NCBI RefSeq assembly: GCF_030445035.2
Contig: NC_080673.1
Span: 156,732,216-156,796,215 of the forward strand
Source of the DNA: Dasypus novemcinctus
Lineage: Eukaryota > Chordata > Mammalia > Cingulata > Dasypodidae
DNA: 64,000 nt
Direction: 5' to 3'
Each line of letters begins with the position of its first letter. Position 1 is the first letter of the stretch. The notes beneath the pieces were generated by a model. That model worked only from the letters and a program-made list of their open reading frames with translations. It was not told the DNA's origin and did not search any database. Position numbers and translations under genes: made by a program. Positions 22,946 to 33,996 of the stretch are shown here, in pieces.

Positions 22946-23566
22946 TGCTTTAGTTTGTCAAAGGGCTTCTAATGCAAAGTACCAGAAATGTGTTGGCTTT
23001 TATAAAGGGGATATACTTGGGGTAAAAGCTTACAGTTCCAAGGCCTTGAAAAGTTGAAATCGAAGCACCATCAGAGGTGCTTTCTCACCAAAGCCAGCTG
23101 TCACATGTTGAAGCAAGATGGTCACTGATCTCTGCCAAGGTTTGAGCTCAGCTGAGAGCAACCAGGCATAGAGCTTTTCTTTTTCTGGGCATCCTCTATC
23201 AGTGTTGGCTGTTCCACATTCCTCCCAAATTTAGTTGCGAGCTATTGGTCATATGGCTCCTCTCTCTCTGGGCCTCAACTCTTTGAGCCTCTTGGGGGGT
23301 TCTCTCCATGCAGCTCAGCTGTGGGTGAAACTGGAGTTTTTTCTCTCACATGGCAGGATCAAATATGGTGGCTTCCTTTTCCTGTGTCTGTGTGTTAATC
23401 TCTGTGTCTCCATTTTTATCAGACACAGCAAAAGGGTAGAGAGTCAACCCAAGTCATGCCTCGCTGAAAAAGTCCTATTAAATGGGTTTCACACCCCCAG
23501 GGATAGATTAATTCACAGACATAATCATTCTCTCTTTTGGGGATTCGCCAAATTCAGACTGCCACA
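22946..23566 (-). mobile_element. Solo LTR, ERVL/MaLR-like, with 5-bp target duplication
   Basis: Begins TGCTTTAG and ends GCCACA, flanked by GTCAT at 22,941-22,945 and 23,567-23,571. It shares 'gtaccagaaatgtgttggct' and 'ggggtaaaagcttacag' with the other copies. Confidence 0.85.
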
Positions 23567-23639
23567 GTCATCACTTAGCAGATATCTGAATGAATGCCAG
23601 GTACCGTGGATACAAAAATGAGGAAGACAGTTTCTGTTT

Positions 23640-24165
23640 TACAGGTGGTAATTCTAAGTTCCACATTTTGATCCCCAAATCTCTTCTGAGCTCCAAATCC
23701 ACCACAGATACCACAAACGTGACGTGAAGTGGCTTTCATCATCTCCATCCCAGCCCTGCATCTCCTTTCATCTTTCCCTTAGAGGCCATGCCATCATCAG
23801 CATCTGTGCCTCTGCATGTTTCCTCAGTTGAGAATACATCCACCCCTACTCTTCATCTAGAAATATCTAGAAATGTCCTATCTAGTTCATCCCTTATATC
23901 CACATTCCCTCTATGAAATCCCTTTAACTCTCCTTGGTTTCCTTGTCAAAGTCAAGTGCTGTCTTCTCAGATTTTCCGTATTCCCTTATGGCCCTTACCC
24001 ATTCTTGTGTTTATTTGAAGTTTCCCTTCTCCAATAGACTACAAGTGTCATAGTAGCAGGAGCTGTGCCCGTGTTGTTTTTTGTCCTAAACATTGTCTTT
24101 GCATGGTGCCTGTCCTGAACTAGGCCCACTTTGAATATTGTTGAATGGATGGATTAATGAACGGA
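23640..24165 (+). repeat. L2 LINE 3' end
   Basis: 'caaagtcaagtgctgtcttc', 'agactacaagtgtcatagta', 'gcaggagctgtgcccgtgtt' and 'atattgttgaatggatgga' are in the order of the L2 3' end. Confidence 0.65.
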
Positions 24166-24307
24166 TGTGTCTTATTCAACAAATACAGAGGGAATCAAGA
24201 GTGTGACTTTAGTGTTATATTGTCACATGGTGACCACATTCACTTCTGTTAATTGGCTCCAATATGTAGTTTGGTATTGAAAGCAAAACTGTTTCTCCGA
24301 GCAGACT

Positions 24308-24405
24308 AATCATTTGTTTGTTTTTTAAGGAGGTATCAGGGATTGAACCTGGGACCTCATATGCAGGAGGAAGGCACTCAACCACTGCGCTACACCCACT
24401 TCCAC
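24308..24405 (-). mobile_element. DAS-type SINE monomer, antisense
   Basis: 'aggaggtatcagggattgaa', 'cctgggacctcatatgcagg' and 'aaccactgcgctacaccca' are the reverse complement of the SINE head. Confidence 0.8.
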
Positions 24406-25558
24406 TAGATGTTTTTGTGCTGCCTGTTTTTCAGCAGCAGGGTGTTGCCAATCATTGTCATATAAAGCCGTCTCAACAGCTCTGCTCCAAATGACCTGAC
24501 GTGAAACTGTCTGGACTGTGGGTTGGAATATTAAATGGCATTGTGTTTCTGCAGCTAGCTGAGCTGCTTGAGTCACAGCTGCAGTAAAAACGTTTTAACG
24601 AAATTAAAATCGCTGTGGGGGAGGGGAAGCAAAGAATAAAGAAGGTTGGACAGAATGCTGAGAAGAGAGCAATGGCAAGGCAAGGAGACATTGGTATTGT
24701 TTGATTTCTATATTTAATTACAATAGAAGACTAAAGAGAAGACTCAGAACTGTACATTTGCGATTTTAAATATTGTAAAATTTGCTCCCCATTGAACTGA
24801 AAAAGATAAGAATGTTCTGGAAAATACCTACAGTAAATGGAAAGAGGCCATAGGGCAAAGAATAAAAGCTAGCTCCTACAAGAGCAAATTGAAATAGATC
24901 AATTACCTCTTGTCGCTTCCTATTTCCAAACTAATGAATTACATTTTAAAAAGCCTGGTTCTGTGACATGCTGGGTTTGGAACAAAGAAGAAAATTCCTA
25001 ATTTGTATCTCATACAAGTGGAAAATTATTGCAATAATAAAGTACTGATACTGCTTTAGGGAATCAACATGAGTAATTTTTGTTAATATAGAAAAAGTAG
25101 AATTTTAAAAATCTTTATGGTAAGTTAGAGCCCTGAGAGATTGTATTTTTTATTTTTACTCAAAGGAGTATTTTAAAGTGTCACCTTAAGCAAGGGAAAG
25201 AAACAAGTCTCTAAAAAACCAAAATATAAGGTTACTTTTTTTTTTTTCGGTTTGCTTCCCTAAGAAAGGAACAAATCCCAGGAACAAATAACTTGTCCTA
25301 CTGTGTTCCAGCCCAAGAGGACACAAAGATGAGGAAGACATCTCTGTCCTTGAGCAGCTCACAGACAGACACAAATGGATGAAACGGAACCCACATGGGG
25401 CTATCAGAGAAACAGAGTCCAAAGGCAGAAAAGGTGGGTCCCAGGAGGGACAAGAGCCAGGCACAGAGGGTCAGGGATCGCGGTGTCTCTGGTTCTCTGG
25501 TTCTACTTTGTATGTCTGTGTTTCTGTGTATATGCCCACCTCATTGATATTCTCTCTC

Positions 25559-25600
<42 letters not shown>

Positions 25601-26545
25601 CAGAGAGAGTCAAGTGGAGGTAGAGGAAAGCCAAGGTAAAAAGTTTCCAGGCTAGCACCTGGGGTGACACAGAATCTAGAAAGTTCTGCTGTGTTCAAGG
25701 TATGAACATAGAGTCCTGGAATACTGGAGTGGATAGGGGAGGAAAGAAAAGAGGTGAAAGAGCTAGACAGTGAGAAGCAGATTGGTCTTAATTCTATAGG
25801 CTGTGGGGACCTAGTGAGTTAATAAGCAAAGATGGTGATATTTTTAAGGGAGTGCTCTCGGGCGTCAACGTGGAGGCAAGCCTACACACATGACTCTTGA
25901 CCTTTTCAAGAGTGTATAACTAAATGCGGGACTTTCAGCCTCAAAAAAGTATGTGGAAACACAAATGAGAGGATGACTTCAGTCCACTCTGACTTATGTC
26001 TAACTGAATTTATTACAAACTTTAGAACTTCAGCTTTTATTAAATTATTAGCAATGCATCACATAATTGTTCGTGAATCATGATATCAGTGTGAGACTGC
26101 TGGAGTAGGGATGGTCATTTTTGTTCCATAGATGCCTCGTTTCTGGGGAGGTGTCCTAGGAATATGGGATGGGTCTCAGATCCCCTTTCCACACGTGCAC
26201 TTCAACCAGAGCAGTGGCACTTTCGCCTTATCATTGATCTTTAATCAAAACTTTGTTGCAAGCTAATGTTCCACTGTGTTAAAAAAAAATTGTTTGCAAT
26301 GATTAGAAAAGGGTGAGATTGGAGGCAGATAAATCAAATAGATAATTCTGATCTTCTGAGTGAGAAATAATAAAATTAGTTCAGCTAAATATAGTTGACT
26401 GAATGTATTAAACCTCATAAACCAATGAATTACCTTGCTCAAGATATGAAGTATTTCCATAATGCATGTAATAGGAAAAACCACACACAAAATAATTTAT
26501 TTTGTGGTGACATGAAATATAAGTGAATTATAGACAGAGTTATAT
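24406..26545. other. Unassigned intergenic DNA
   Basis: No gene seen. Contains the TC microsatellite listed separately and an AT-rich stretch; otherwise nothing is recognised. Confidence 0.4.
25551..25600 (+). repeat. (TC)n microsatellite
   Basis: Fifty bases of TC units with two TG interruptions. The short 'SLSLSL' open frames here come from it. Confidence 0.95.
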
Positions 26546-26550
26546 ATTAG

Positions 26551-26722
26551 AATAGGGCTTCTCACATGTTAATGTGCATGTATATTAATTGGATATTTTG
26601 TTAAAGTGCAGATTCTGATTCACACAGTCTGAGATGGGACCTGAGATTCTGCGTTTTTAACAAATTTCAAGGAATGCTGGTGCTACAGGTCCATGGATCA
26701 CACTTTGAGGTATTAGAGATTC
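26551..26722. repeat. MER5-type (hAT-Charlie) element
   Basis: 'agggcttctcacatgttaat', 'agtgcagattctgattcaca', 'gggacctgagattctgcgtt' and 'ccatggatcacactttgagg' match the order of MER5 elements. Confidence 0.65.
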
Positions 26723-26805
26723 CCACAAATAATTTAAAGATTTAAAAAATATTCCTAGATGAAGTGTACATGGAAGTATTAAAGAAGCATGATATATATA
26801 GATAT

Positions 26806-26900
26806 TTAGAAATTAGATGATAGATAATAGATAAATAGATGATGGATGGACGAATGGATGAATGGATAATTGATTAGATGATAGCTCGATAGCTAGAATG
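26806..26900 (+). repeat. Imperfect GATA/GGAT simple repeat
   Basis: A run of gata, gatg and ggat units with many substitutions. Confidence 0.8.
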
Positions 26901-27069
26901 ATATAACAAGTATAGCAGAATGTTAAATGTTGGTAAATCTGGGTATCTGAGTGAGGGGTATGCTGGAGTTCTCTGTTGTTTGTATATTATTTTTGCAACT
27001 TTCCTGTAGCTTTGAAATTATTTCAAAATTTAAAATATATATCCCTAAGGCAGATGAAGGACCACGGTC

Positions 27070-27280
27070 TTTGAAGCCAGAGGCCCTTGAATTTAAATGC
27101 AGGTTTCATCACTTACATGCTGACCTCTCAGTGTGTTTCCTCATCTGTGCTAATGATGGTATGGTACTAACCCATCGAGTTGTTTTAAGGATTAATTGAG
27201 ATAACACAGACAAAGGAATTAGCACAACACCTAGTTTATAGTACTAGTAGAGTAAATGCTAGTTATATTATTGTTATTTT
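27070..27280 (+). repeat. MIR SINE, sense
   Basis: 'tttgaagccagaggcccttg', 'tgtttcctcatctgtgctaa', 'gttgttttaaggattaattg' and 'agagtaaatgctagttatat' are classic MIR landmarks in order. Confidence 0.75.
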
Positions 27281-27317
27281 CTAACAGCCAATTTTATAAG
27301 AGACTGATCCACAAATT

Positions 27318-27470
27318 TCCTTTATCAGAATCATCGTGGTGCTAGTTTAACATACAGATCTCTGGACTCCACATCAAATCTACTGAATCAGAATCTCTGA
27401 GTGAGGACCTCAGAAAAATGCATTTTTAACAAACTCCTTGGATAACTATTCTGCACACTAAAGCTGAATG
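27318..27470. repeat. MER5-type (hAT-Charlie) element
   Basis: 'acatacagatctctggactc', 'ctactgaatcagaatctctg' and 'tgcacactaaagctgaatgc' resemble MER5A in order. Confidence 0.6.
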
Positions 27471-27474
27471 CCCT

Positions 27475-28434
27475 ATGCATGCCTGGCTAAACGTGGTCAG
27501 AACCACTTCCAAAGAACACTGCTTTAGCATGCAGAGCCAAACCTTGGCTATGACCATCGACCTGGCTTCTGTGACAGGTGAAAGGGGAAAGGCAGAGTGG
27601 TTGAGGAATGAGCAAGGTGTACTTTTTTCACTGGGCTACAGTGATCTAGAATGTAATGTTTTTCAGAACTGAAGGAGAAATCCATGCTCTACTTCACTGT
27701 ATCCTTGTCAGGTAAAGCAACCAATGTCCTAAGACCAAAAAATAATCCATTCTGGGCCTCCTTCCTTCTCCTACTTTCACACAAGTTTTCTTGCCAAGGT
27801 AAGTAAGTGGTACCACGTCCTTTCGGGCCAATCCAGGACAAAACTGACTCTGGACTGAATATCAAAGAAGGTCCAAGTTATTTCTGAGGCCTTTCCACGT
27901 TGCCTTTGTTGTTGTTTTTTCCTTTATCCCTCGTCCTAAGGCCTGCCCTCTCTAATGCCCTGGTGCCTCATGTCGTCTCGTTTCCTAAGTCCCCACTGCA
28001 TTTTGTTCTCCCTCTCCACGTCTCCTTCCTACCCTGGCATGCAATTGACTTCAGTAGCAGTGTAGAGATAAGCAGGTGATTGGGTGGATAGCCTTTAGGG
28101 GAAACAGTGGGCTGGACAGAAGTCCTACCTGGAAGGAGTTTGACCCATCTCAGTGATGAGGGAGACCAGAGCTGGTACTAACTATGGCCAAAGCCAGGGC
28201 TTTATTTAAGAAGCTGGGAGGAATGTGCTCTAGTACACGGTTATATGACCAGTGTCGTCCCCAGAATAATAGAGTATAACTCTCTATATATATACTTTGT
28301 ATAACTTTGTCCTAGAAAAAGAAGATAATCATTACTAATTGTCTATCACAGCCATAGAGATATCTGAAAAACAGTTTGAAAGATTGTTTTTGGTCAAGTG
28401 AACTTCTCAGTGAACCTGCCAAGGGCTATTATTC
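27475..28434. other. Unassigned intergenic DNA
   Basis: No gene, RNA or repeat recognised. Confidence 0.4.
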
Positions 28435-29163
28435 AATTTTTTTTTAGGTAAACTTTATTTCAACTCCAAAAATTAAAATAACAGACAAAAGACAGCTTAA
28501 CAAATCATGGAGGCATTACTCTAAAAAACTCTGTCCAGGCACATTTATCTTATTTAATCCTAAAAAAAAAAAGCAACTCATTTGTTTCCCCAGTGTTCAG
28601 AAAGATGCATAAATGAGCACAGATTGGTTAAATGACATAACGAAGGTCTCCTTGTTAATGAAGAAAATGAAGAAAGAAAAATGCTTGATTATCTTCACAT
28701 CTCATAAAACTAAGTCCTGTATTCTTTTTTGACCATCATTGATATAGTACCTTCTTTGGCTTTGCTACAAAATTATTGCAATCTTACTGTTAACTATAGT
28801 CTATAAGTACATTAATTGTGCTTTTCCATGTATCGTCATATTCTTAACACCTTAAAGTAGAGCAACATCTTGTATTTATATTATTAACCACAGTTCTCAT
28901 CTACCACTAAAATTACTATGCTATATAGTCCCTAGATTATCCTCTAGCTGTCTTTCTTATTTATTTATTTATTCCTCCCGCCTCCCTCCATTGTCTGCTC
29001 TCAATGTTCATTTGCTGTGTGTTCTTCTGTGTCTGCTTGTATTCTCATTAGGCAGCTCTGGGAACCAATCCTGGGACCTTCTGGAGTGGGAGAGAGGCGA
29101 TCATTCTCTCGCACCACCTCAGCTCCCTAGCCTGCTGCATCTCTCATTGTCTCTCCTCTGTGT

Positions 29164-29342
29164 CTTTTTTTTTCCTTATTTTTTTTCTTCTTTATTTTCT
29201 TTTAAATGTTACATTCAAAAAATATGAGGTCCCATATTACCCCCACCCCACCCATGCTACCCCTCCCACATCAACGAATGGAACGCTTCACGAATTTGCA
29301 TGCCGATCTTTGCACAGTGGCCATGCTAACCTTCTCTGTATG

Positions 29343-29373
<31 letters not shown>

Positions 29374-29379
29374 GAGCAC
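29164..29379 (-). mobile_element. U6-L1 chimeric retrocopy
   Basis: Read on the minus strand: U6 snRNA sequence from its first base (29,379-29,278), joined to the last ~70 bp of an L1 3' end (29,277 to about 29,205; 'gacctcatattttttgaatg') and an A-rich tail. An imperfect direct repeat flanks it: CTCTGTGTCTTTTTTT at 29,156-29,171 and CTCTGTCTTTTTTT at 29,380-29,393. This is the signature of template switching by L1 reverse transcriptase from L1 RNA to U6 RNA. Confidence 0.85.
29278..29379 (-). pseudogene. U6 spliceosomal snRNA pseudogene
   Basis: Begins with GTGCTCGCTTCGGCAGCACA at 29,379, keeps the AAAATTGGAAC and AGCATGGCC blocks, and ends at GAAGCGTTCCAT. It is 102 nt, missing only the last few bases and the terminal U-run. 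About ten substitutions occur, mostly in the segment that forms the internal stem-loop. There is no U6 promoter upstream, since the 5' flank is SINE sequence. It is a retrocopy, not a working gene. Confidence 0.93.
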
Positions 29380-29782
29380 CTCTGTCTTTTTTTGTTGCGT
29401 CATCTTGCTGCATCAGCTCTCTGCATGGGCCAGCACTCCTGAGTTGGGCAGCACTCCATGTGGGCCAGCTCGCCACATGGGCCAGCTTGCCTTCACCAGG
29501 AGGCCCTGGGTATCAAACCCTGGACCTCCTATATGGTAGATGGGAGCCCAATTGCATGAGTCACATCGCTTCCTTAGCTGTCTTTCAATTAACATTAACC
29601 TCCCAGTCACAATCACATTTATAAAATAAATCAGCAGTGTATGTTATACTAATTATAATGGGCTACCATTAACTCTACCCATTACCACATATTTACAGTC
29701 AACTGTATGAAACATTCTAAGTACATTCAGTATCTGCTCACCCTTCTCAGCCCACATTCTGTCTTCTACTAACCTATATTCT

Positions 29783-30146
29783 TTTTTTTATTTATTTAAT
29801 TCCCCTCCCCACCCCCGGTTCTCTGTGTTGTCTGTTCTCTGTGTCTATTTGCTGCCTCTTGTTTCTTTGTCCGCTTCTGTTTTCATCAGCTGCACGGGAA
29901 GTGTGGGCGGCACCATTCCTGGGCAGGCTGCACTTTCTTTTGCGCTGGGCGACTCTCCTTACGGGTGCACTCCTTGCGCGTGGGGCTCCCCTACACGGGG
30001 ACACCCCTGCATGGCAGGGCACTCCTTGCGCGCATCAGCACTGCGCATGGGCCAGCTCCACACGGGTCAAGGAGGCCCGGGGTTTGAACCGTGGACCTCC
30101 CATGTGGTAGATGGACGCCCTAACCACTGGACCAAGTCCGTTTCCC
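29783..30146 (-). mobile_element. DAS-type SINE, long form, antisense
   Basis: Exact 14-bp target duplication CTAACCTATATTCT at 29,769-29,782 and 30,147-30,160. The head is at the right with A box (TGGTCCAGTGG) and B box (GGTTCAAACCC) in minus orientation. GC content is high and divergence from the copy at 33,598 is low, so it looks young. Confidence 0.92.
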
Positions 30147-30654
30147 CTAACCTATATTCTATGGTTTAATTCTGTAAGATTACTCATTGTAGTTAGTTCG
30201 TATCACTGAACCATACAATATTTGTCCTTTTGTGTCTAATTTATTTTACTCAACATAATATCCTCAAGGTTCATCCATGTTGTCCTGTGCTTCCCCAGTT
30301 CATTTCTTCTTACAGCTGTCTAGTATTCCATCAAATGTATATACCATATTTTGTTCATCTGTTCATTAGTTGATAGGCACTTAGGTTGTGTCCATCCTTT
30401 AGCAATTGTGAATAGTGCCACCATGAACATTGGTGTGCAAACACCTGTTCGTGACCTTAATTTCAGTTCTTCTGAATGTATTCTTAGAGGGATTGCCAGA
30501 TCCCACAACAATTTCTATATTTAGCTTCCTGAGGAACCACCAAGCCATCTTCCACAGAGGTGGTGCCATTTTACACTCCCACCAGCAATGAAGGAGTGTT
30601 CCTATTTCTCCATATCTACTCCAGCACTTGTACTTTTCTGTTTTCTTTTTTATA

Positions 30655-31107
30655 TATATAACATATTTAAAATTTTTTATTTATTTTTCCTTCCCCTTCC
30701 CTCTCCTCTGCCCTGCTGTTTTTACTGTCTGTGTTCATTCATTTTGTGATCTTCTGTATTTATGTCTCTTTTAGTCTTCTCTTCTTTCTCTGCTAGGATT
30801 CACTGGGATTCTATCCTGGGGACCTCTGATGTGGAGAGAGTTTCCCTGCCAGTTGTGCCTCCTCAGATCCTGGTTTCTGCTGTGCTTCCCCTTGACTCTC
30901 CCCTTCATCTCTCTTTTGTTGCTTCATCATCTTGCTGTGTGACCGACTTGCATGGGCACTGGTTCACTGCACCCAGCTCACCACGTGGGCACTTGGCACA
31001 CCATGCAGGCACTGGCTCGCCAAGCAGGCACTTTCTCTTCTTTTTCACACAGGTCCTCCCACATGGTAGGCAGAAGCCCTATCACTTGAGCCACATCTGC
31101 TTCCCCT
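30655..31107 (-). mobile_element. DAS-type SINE, second long subfamily, antisense
   Basis: T-rich start, 'ctctgctaggattcactggg', a body with repeated 'tgcatgggcac' / 'caggcactgg' units, and head 'cacttgagccacatctgctt'. Confidence 0.8.
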
Positions 31108-31995
31108 GTTTTCTTAATAATGGGCTTCTGTAAGGCATGAAATGAAATCTCATTATTCAATTAAAAAAATCTCCTTTACCTGTACATATTAGGCAGTCAG
31201 CTAACAAAAAGTTTATTGAATGTCTAGCATATGCCAGGCGTCATTCTAGGTTCTGAGGGTAATTCTACATAGATTTCATTTATATTTTTACTTTTAACAC
31301 ATAAATAAGTTAATTTTAGGCAATTATGTAATTATATGTTAACATAAATGGTATGAAAATAAGGAAATAAGATAATGTGACTAGGTATGAGGGTAGAAGT
31401 GGTTCAGAGAACCTTTCTGTAAGTAGCATTTAGGTTGAGACCGCCACATAAGGGGAAGAGGTTAGCCATGTGAGCATTCAGGGGAAGAGCATTTGAAGCA
31501 AGAAGACAGTCTCTGTAACATACAAAGACTTTGAGATAAGAAACAAGTTTGGCATGTTTTAAAAACAAAATGAAGCCACCTGGTTCATGTTTGTGTTGAA
31601 TATGTGTGTATTAAGTATCTCAAAACAGATATGATTAGAACCTTGGCAGAATTCATACTTTGGCATCTCCACATTATCAATTACTTTTGTTTTAATTCAG
31701 TGAGTATTGAGTGCACCCCAGGTGGTGGGCACTACACTAGATGCAGAAGATAAGAGGTACATCTAAAAATATCTGTCTCGAATAGCTCATGACTAGTGGA
31801 GGAGACACATCTGTAAGTGCTAAGTTAAAGCAAACTTCCAAGTGAGTTACAGCGCTAGAGTAGTATGCCACAGAGAGGCTCTGGAAGCTTAGAGGGAAAA
31901 GGGCCTAACTCCTCTTGGGAGATACATAGAAAGCTTTTACGTAAGAGGTGACCTTTGAATTGAGCCTTTAAAGATGAACAGGATTTAACAAGATG
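31108..31995. repeat. Ancient repeat-like intergenic DNA
   Basis: Two stretches (31,205-31,260 and 31,690-31,960) resemble a common mammalian dispersed repeat ('tttattgaatgtctagcata', 'gggcactacactagatgcag', 'gtgacctttgaattgagcct'). I cannot name the class. No gene is seen. Confidence 0.4.
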
Positions 31996-33415
31996 AATTT
32001 CTCCCAGCTAGGCTGTGAACTGGATATTCTGAAAAATCTCCAGTTTCAAAACACCAAAATTGCTGAACCAAATACAATAAACATCCTTTTAAAACCAGGA
32101 ATTTGGGATAAGGTGTAAGTGCTTAAGCCCCCATTTTCTTGAGAGAATTTGCCAATGTCAAGAGCCCAGAGCCCTGGGGTGAGGCTGGGGTGGGGGCATG
32201 CAGGTGACTGGACCCAAGAGAGAAGCTTTGGGTCTGTACAAGGTGGAGAGTAGGAATTGAGACTCCCACAGAAAATAAGGAATCTTGAAGGGCCACACCT
32301 TTCTCAATGAAGTAGGAGAGAAACTATCTGCCCCTTAGTAAAGGCAAGGCACATGAAGATGAAACTGGTTTGGCTCAGCCTAGGCTCTGTGGACAATTTT
32401 TGAAAAGAAAAAAAGAAAAGTCTTCTGAGAGAATTAGTAACCAGAGCCAGCCCTTCTCTCACCAGATTGGAGTTTGATTACAACACCAACTCAATTTATA
32501 ACACAAAATTCCCCAAGGCAGTACCATGTACTTCAGGAAGACAGGGTGAAAGACTGGCTAAAATTAGTAGGATTGACTAAGAAGCAATTATCAAGATTCA
32601 CCCTTAAGATCTGTGTATCTTTCTGTGTGTAAATCATATCCAGTAAAAAAATACTGTTTTCAAAGAAAGAAGAAGAGACACTTCTATCATTAGAGCTATT
32701 CCCCAGTCTATGTATCTGGTCAATTTCCCCTAGACTGGAGTTTGTCTCTCTGAAGAGGTTAAAAGACTTTCTGGACTAGATCATATCAGGCATCATTGAG
32801 GCTACAAATCCAATAAGCACAAAGAATATGTGAATGTGCACACACAGGATACTGAGACTGCTTTCCTCCTCTTGCTTCACTCTCAGAATAGAGTTTGGCA
32901 GCTACAGTCAAAAGATAATGACATTGGAGACTCTCTAATAAAATAACCCAGGTAGATCACCATAAAGAGAAATTTGTAGTTGACAGGTATTCCTATGTAT
33001 TCAGCACTTCTCAGGTTTTACTTTTCTTCTCTTAAGTATGAGCATATAGCCAAAGATCACTAGATAGATGAGGAGAGTCTTCAATATGGAAGATACAGAC
33101 CCATTCAAACAAACAAGCAAACAAAAGCAACATACAAAAGTTATCCAAGGGGGGAAATAAAACTGAAAAAGGTAAAAACAAAACAAAAACCTCCTCAGAC
33201 AAGATATAGCAATCATGAAATAAGAAGAGAATGCTAAAAAAAGAAGACTTCTTAAAATTAAAAATGTGAACGCAGAAATGAAATAGTCAATAGAAGAGTT
33301 GGAAAATAAGGTTGAAATTTTCTATAAAGAAAACAAAATTACTGAGGTAGAACAGAAGAGAGAAAGATTGCAAAAAGTAGAGGGCTAATCCATGAGGTAC
33401 AATATCTAACTAAAG

Positions 33416-33996
33416 CAGGGATTCTTAACCTTTTGTTCCACAAACCCCTTTGCCAGTCAGGTGAAAACCACAGACCCCTTACTAAGTCCACACTATACTG
33501 TCTATTATTTAATAAATATATCACACCTGCACCAGCATGTCCTCACAAGAATAATGTTTTTCTTAAATTTAAATTCAAGCTCAAGAGTCCTTGTTAAGGG
33601 AAACGGACTTTGGCCCAGTGGTTAGGGCGTCCGTCTACCATATGGGAGGTCCGCGGTTCAAACCCCGGGCCTTCTTGACCCATGGAGCTGGCCATGCGCA
33701 GTGCTGATGCGCGCAACGAGTGCCGTGCCACGCAACGGCGTCCCCCGCGTGGGGGAGCCCCACAAGCAAGGAGTGCGCCCGTGAGGAAAGCCGCCCAGCA
33801 TGAAAAAGAAAGAGCAGCCTGCCCAGGAATGGCGCCGCCCACACTTCCCGTGCCGCTGACGACAACAGAAGCGGACAAAGAAACAAGACGCAGCAAATAG
33901 ACACCGAGAGCAGACAACCAGGGGAGGGGGGGAATTAAATAAATAAATAAATCTTTAAAAAAAAAAAAAAAAAAGAGTCCTTGTTAAGAACACCTG
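33416..33996 (+). mobile_element. hAT-type miniature element with exact 8-bp duplication, split by a SINE
   Basis: Termini CAGGGATTCTTAAC and GTTAAGAACACCTG form imperfect inverted repeats. The 8-bp direct repeat AACTAAAG flanks it at 33,408-33,415 and 33,997-34,004. Removing the SINE and its duplication leaves about 191 bp without coding capacity. It sits inside HAL1 sequence. Confidence 0.88.
33598..33972 (+). mobile_element. DAS-type SINE, long form, sense
   Basis: Exact 15-bp target duplication AAGAGTCCTTGTTAA at 33,583-33,597 and 33,973-33,987. A box (TGGCCCAGTGG) and B box (GGTTCAAACCC) are intact. The tail is 'aaataaataaataaatcttt' plus about 17 A. It is one of the youngest-looking insertions in the window. 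Confidence 0.94.

Larger units (their letters stand above)
28957..29574 (-). mobile_element. DAS-type SINE, antisense, split by a retrocopy
   Basis: Exact 12-bp target duplication TAGCTGTCTTTC at 28,945-28,956 and 29,575-29,586. The SINE body is interrupted at 29,164-29,379 by the U6-L1 chimera. The tRNA-like head is at the right end ('gcatgagtcacatcgcttcc'). Confidence 0.9.
28435..30640 (-). mobile_element. L1 3' half, antisense, with nested insertions
   Basis: The ORF2 C-terminal region reads on the minus strand at 30,640-30,190, including an ARIFTIAKGWTQPKCLS-like tract typical of L1 ORF2. The 3' untranslated region follows down to the T-rich end at 28,435-28,447. It is split by SINEs at 28,957-29,574 and 29,783-30,146. 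Its 3' region differs from that of the L1 at 35.5-48.5 kb, so it is another subfamily. Confidence 0.7.

Noticed and set aside
29278-29379. Working U6 snRNA gene
   Set aside because: The 3' U-run is missing, a poly-A/L1 tail follows, substitutions are present and the upstream region is SINE sequence without U6 promoter elements.
33598-33660. tRNA gene suggested by intact A and B boxes
   Set aside because: It is the tRNA-derived head of a SINE, with SINE body, A-tail and target duplication.
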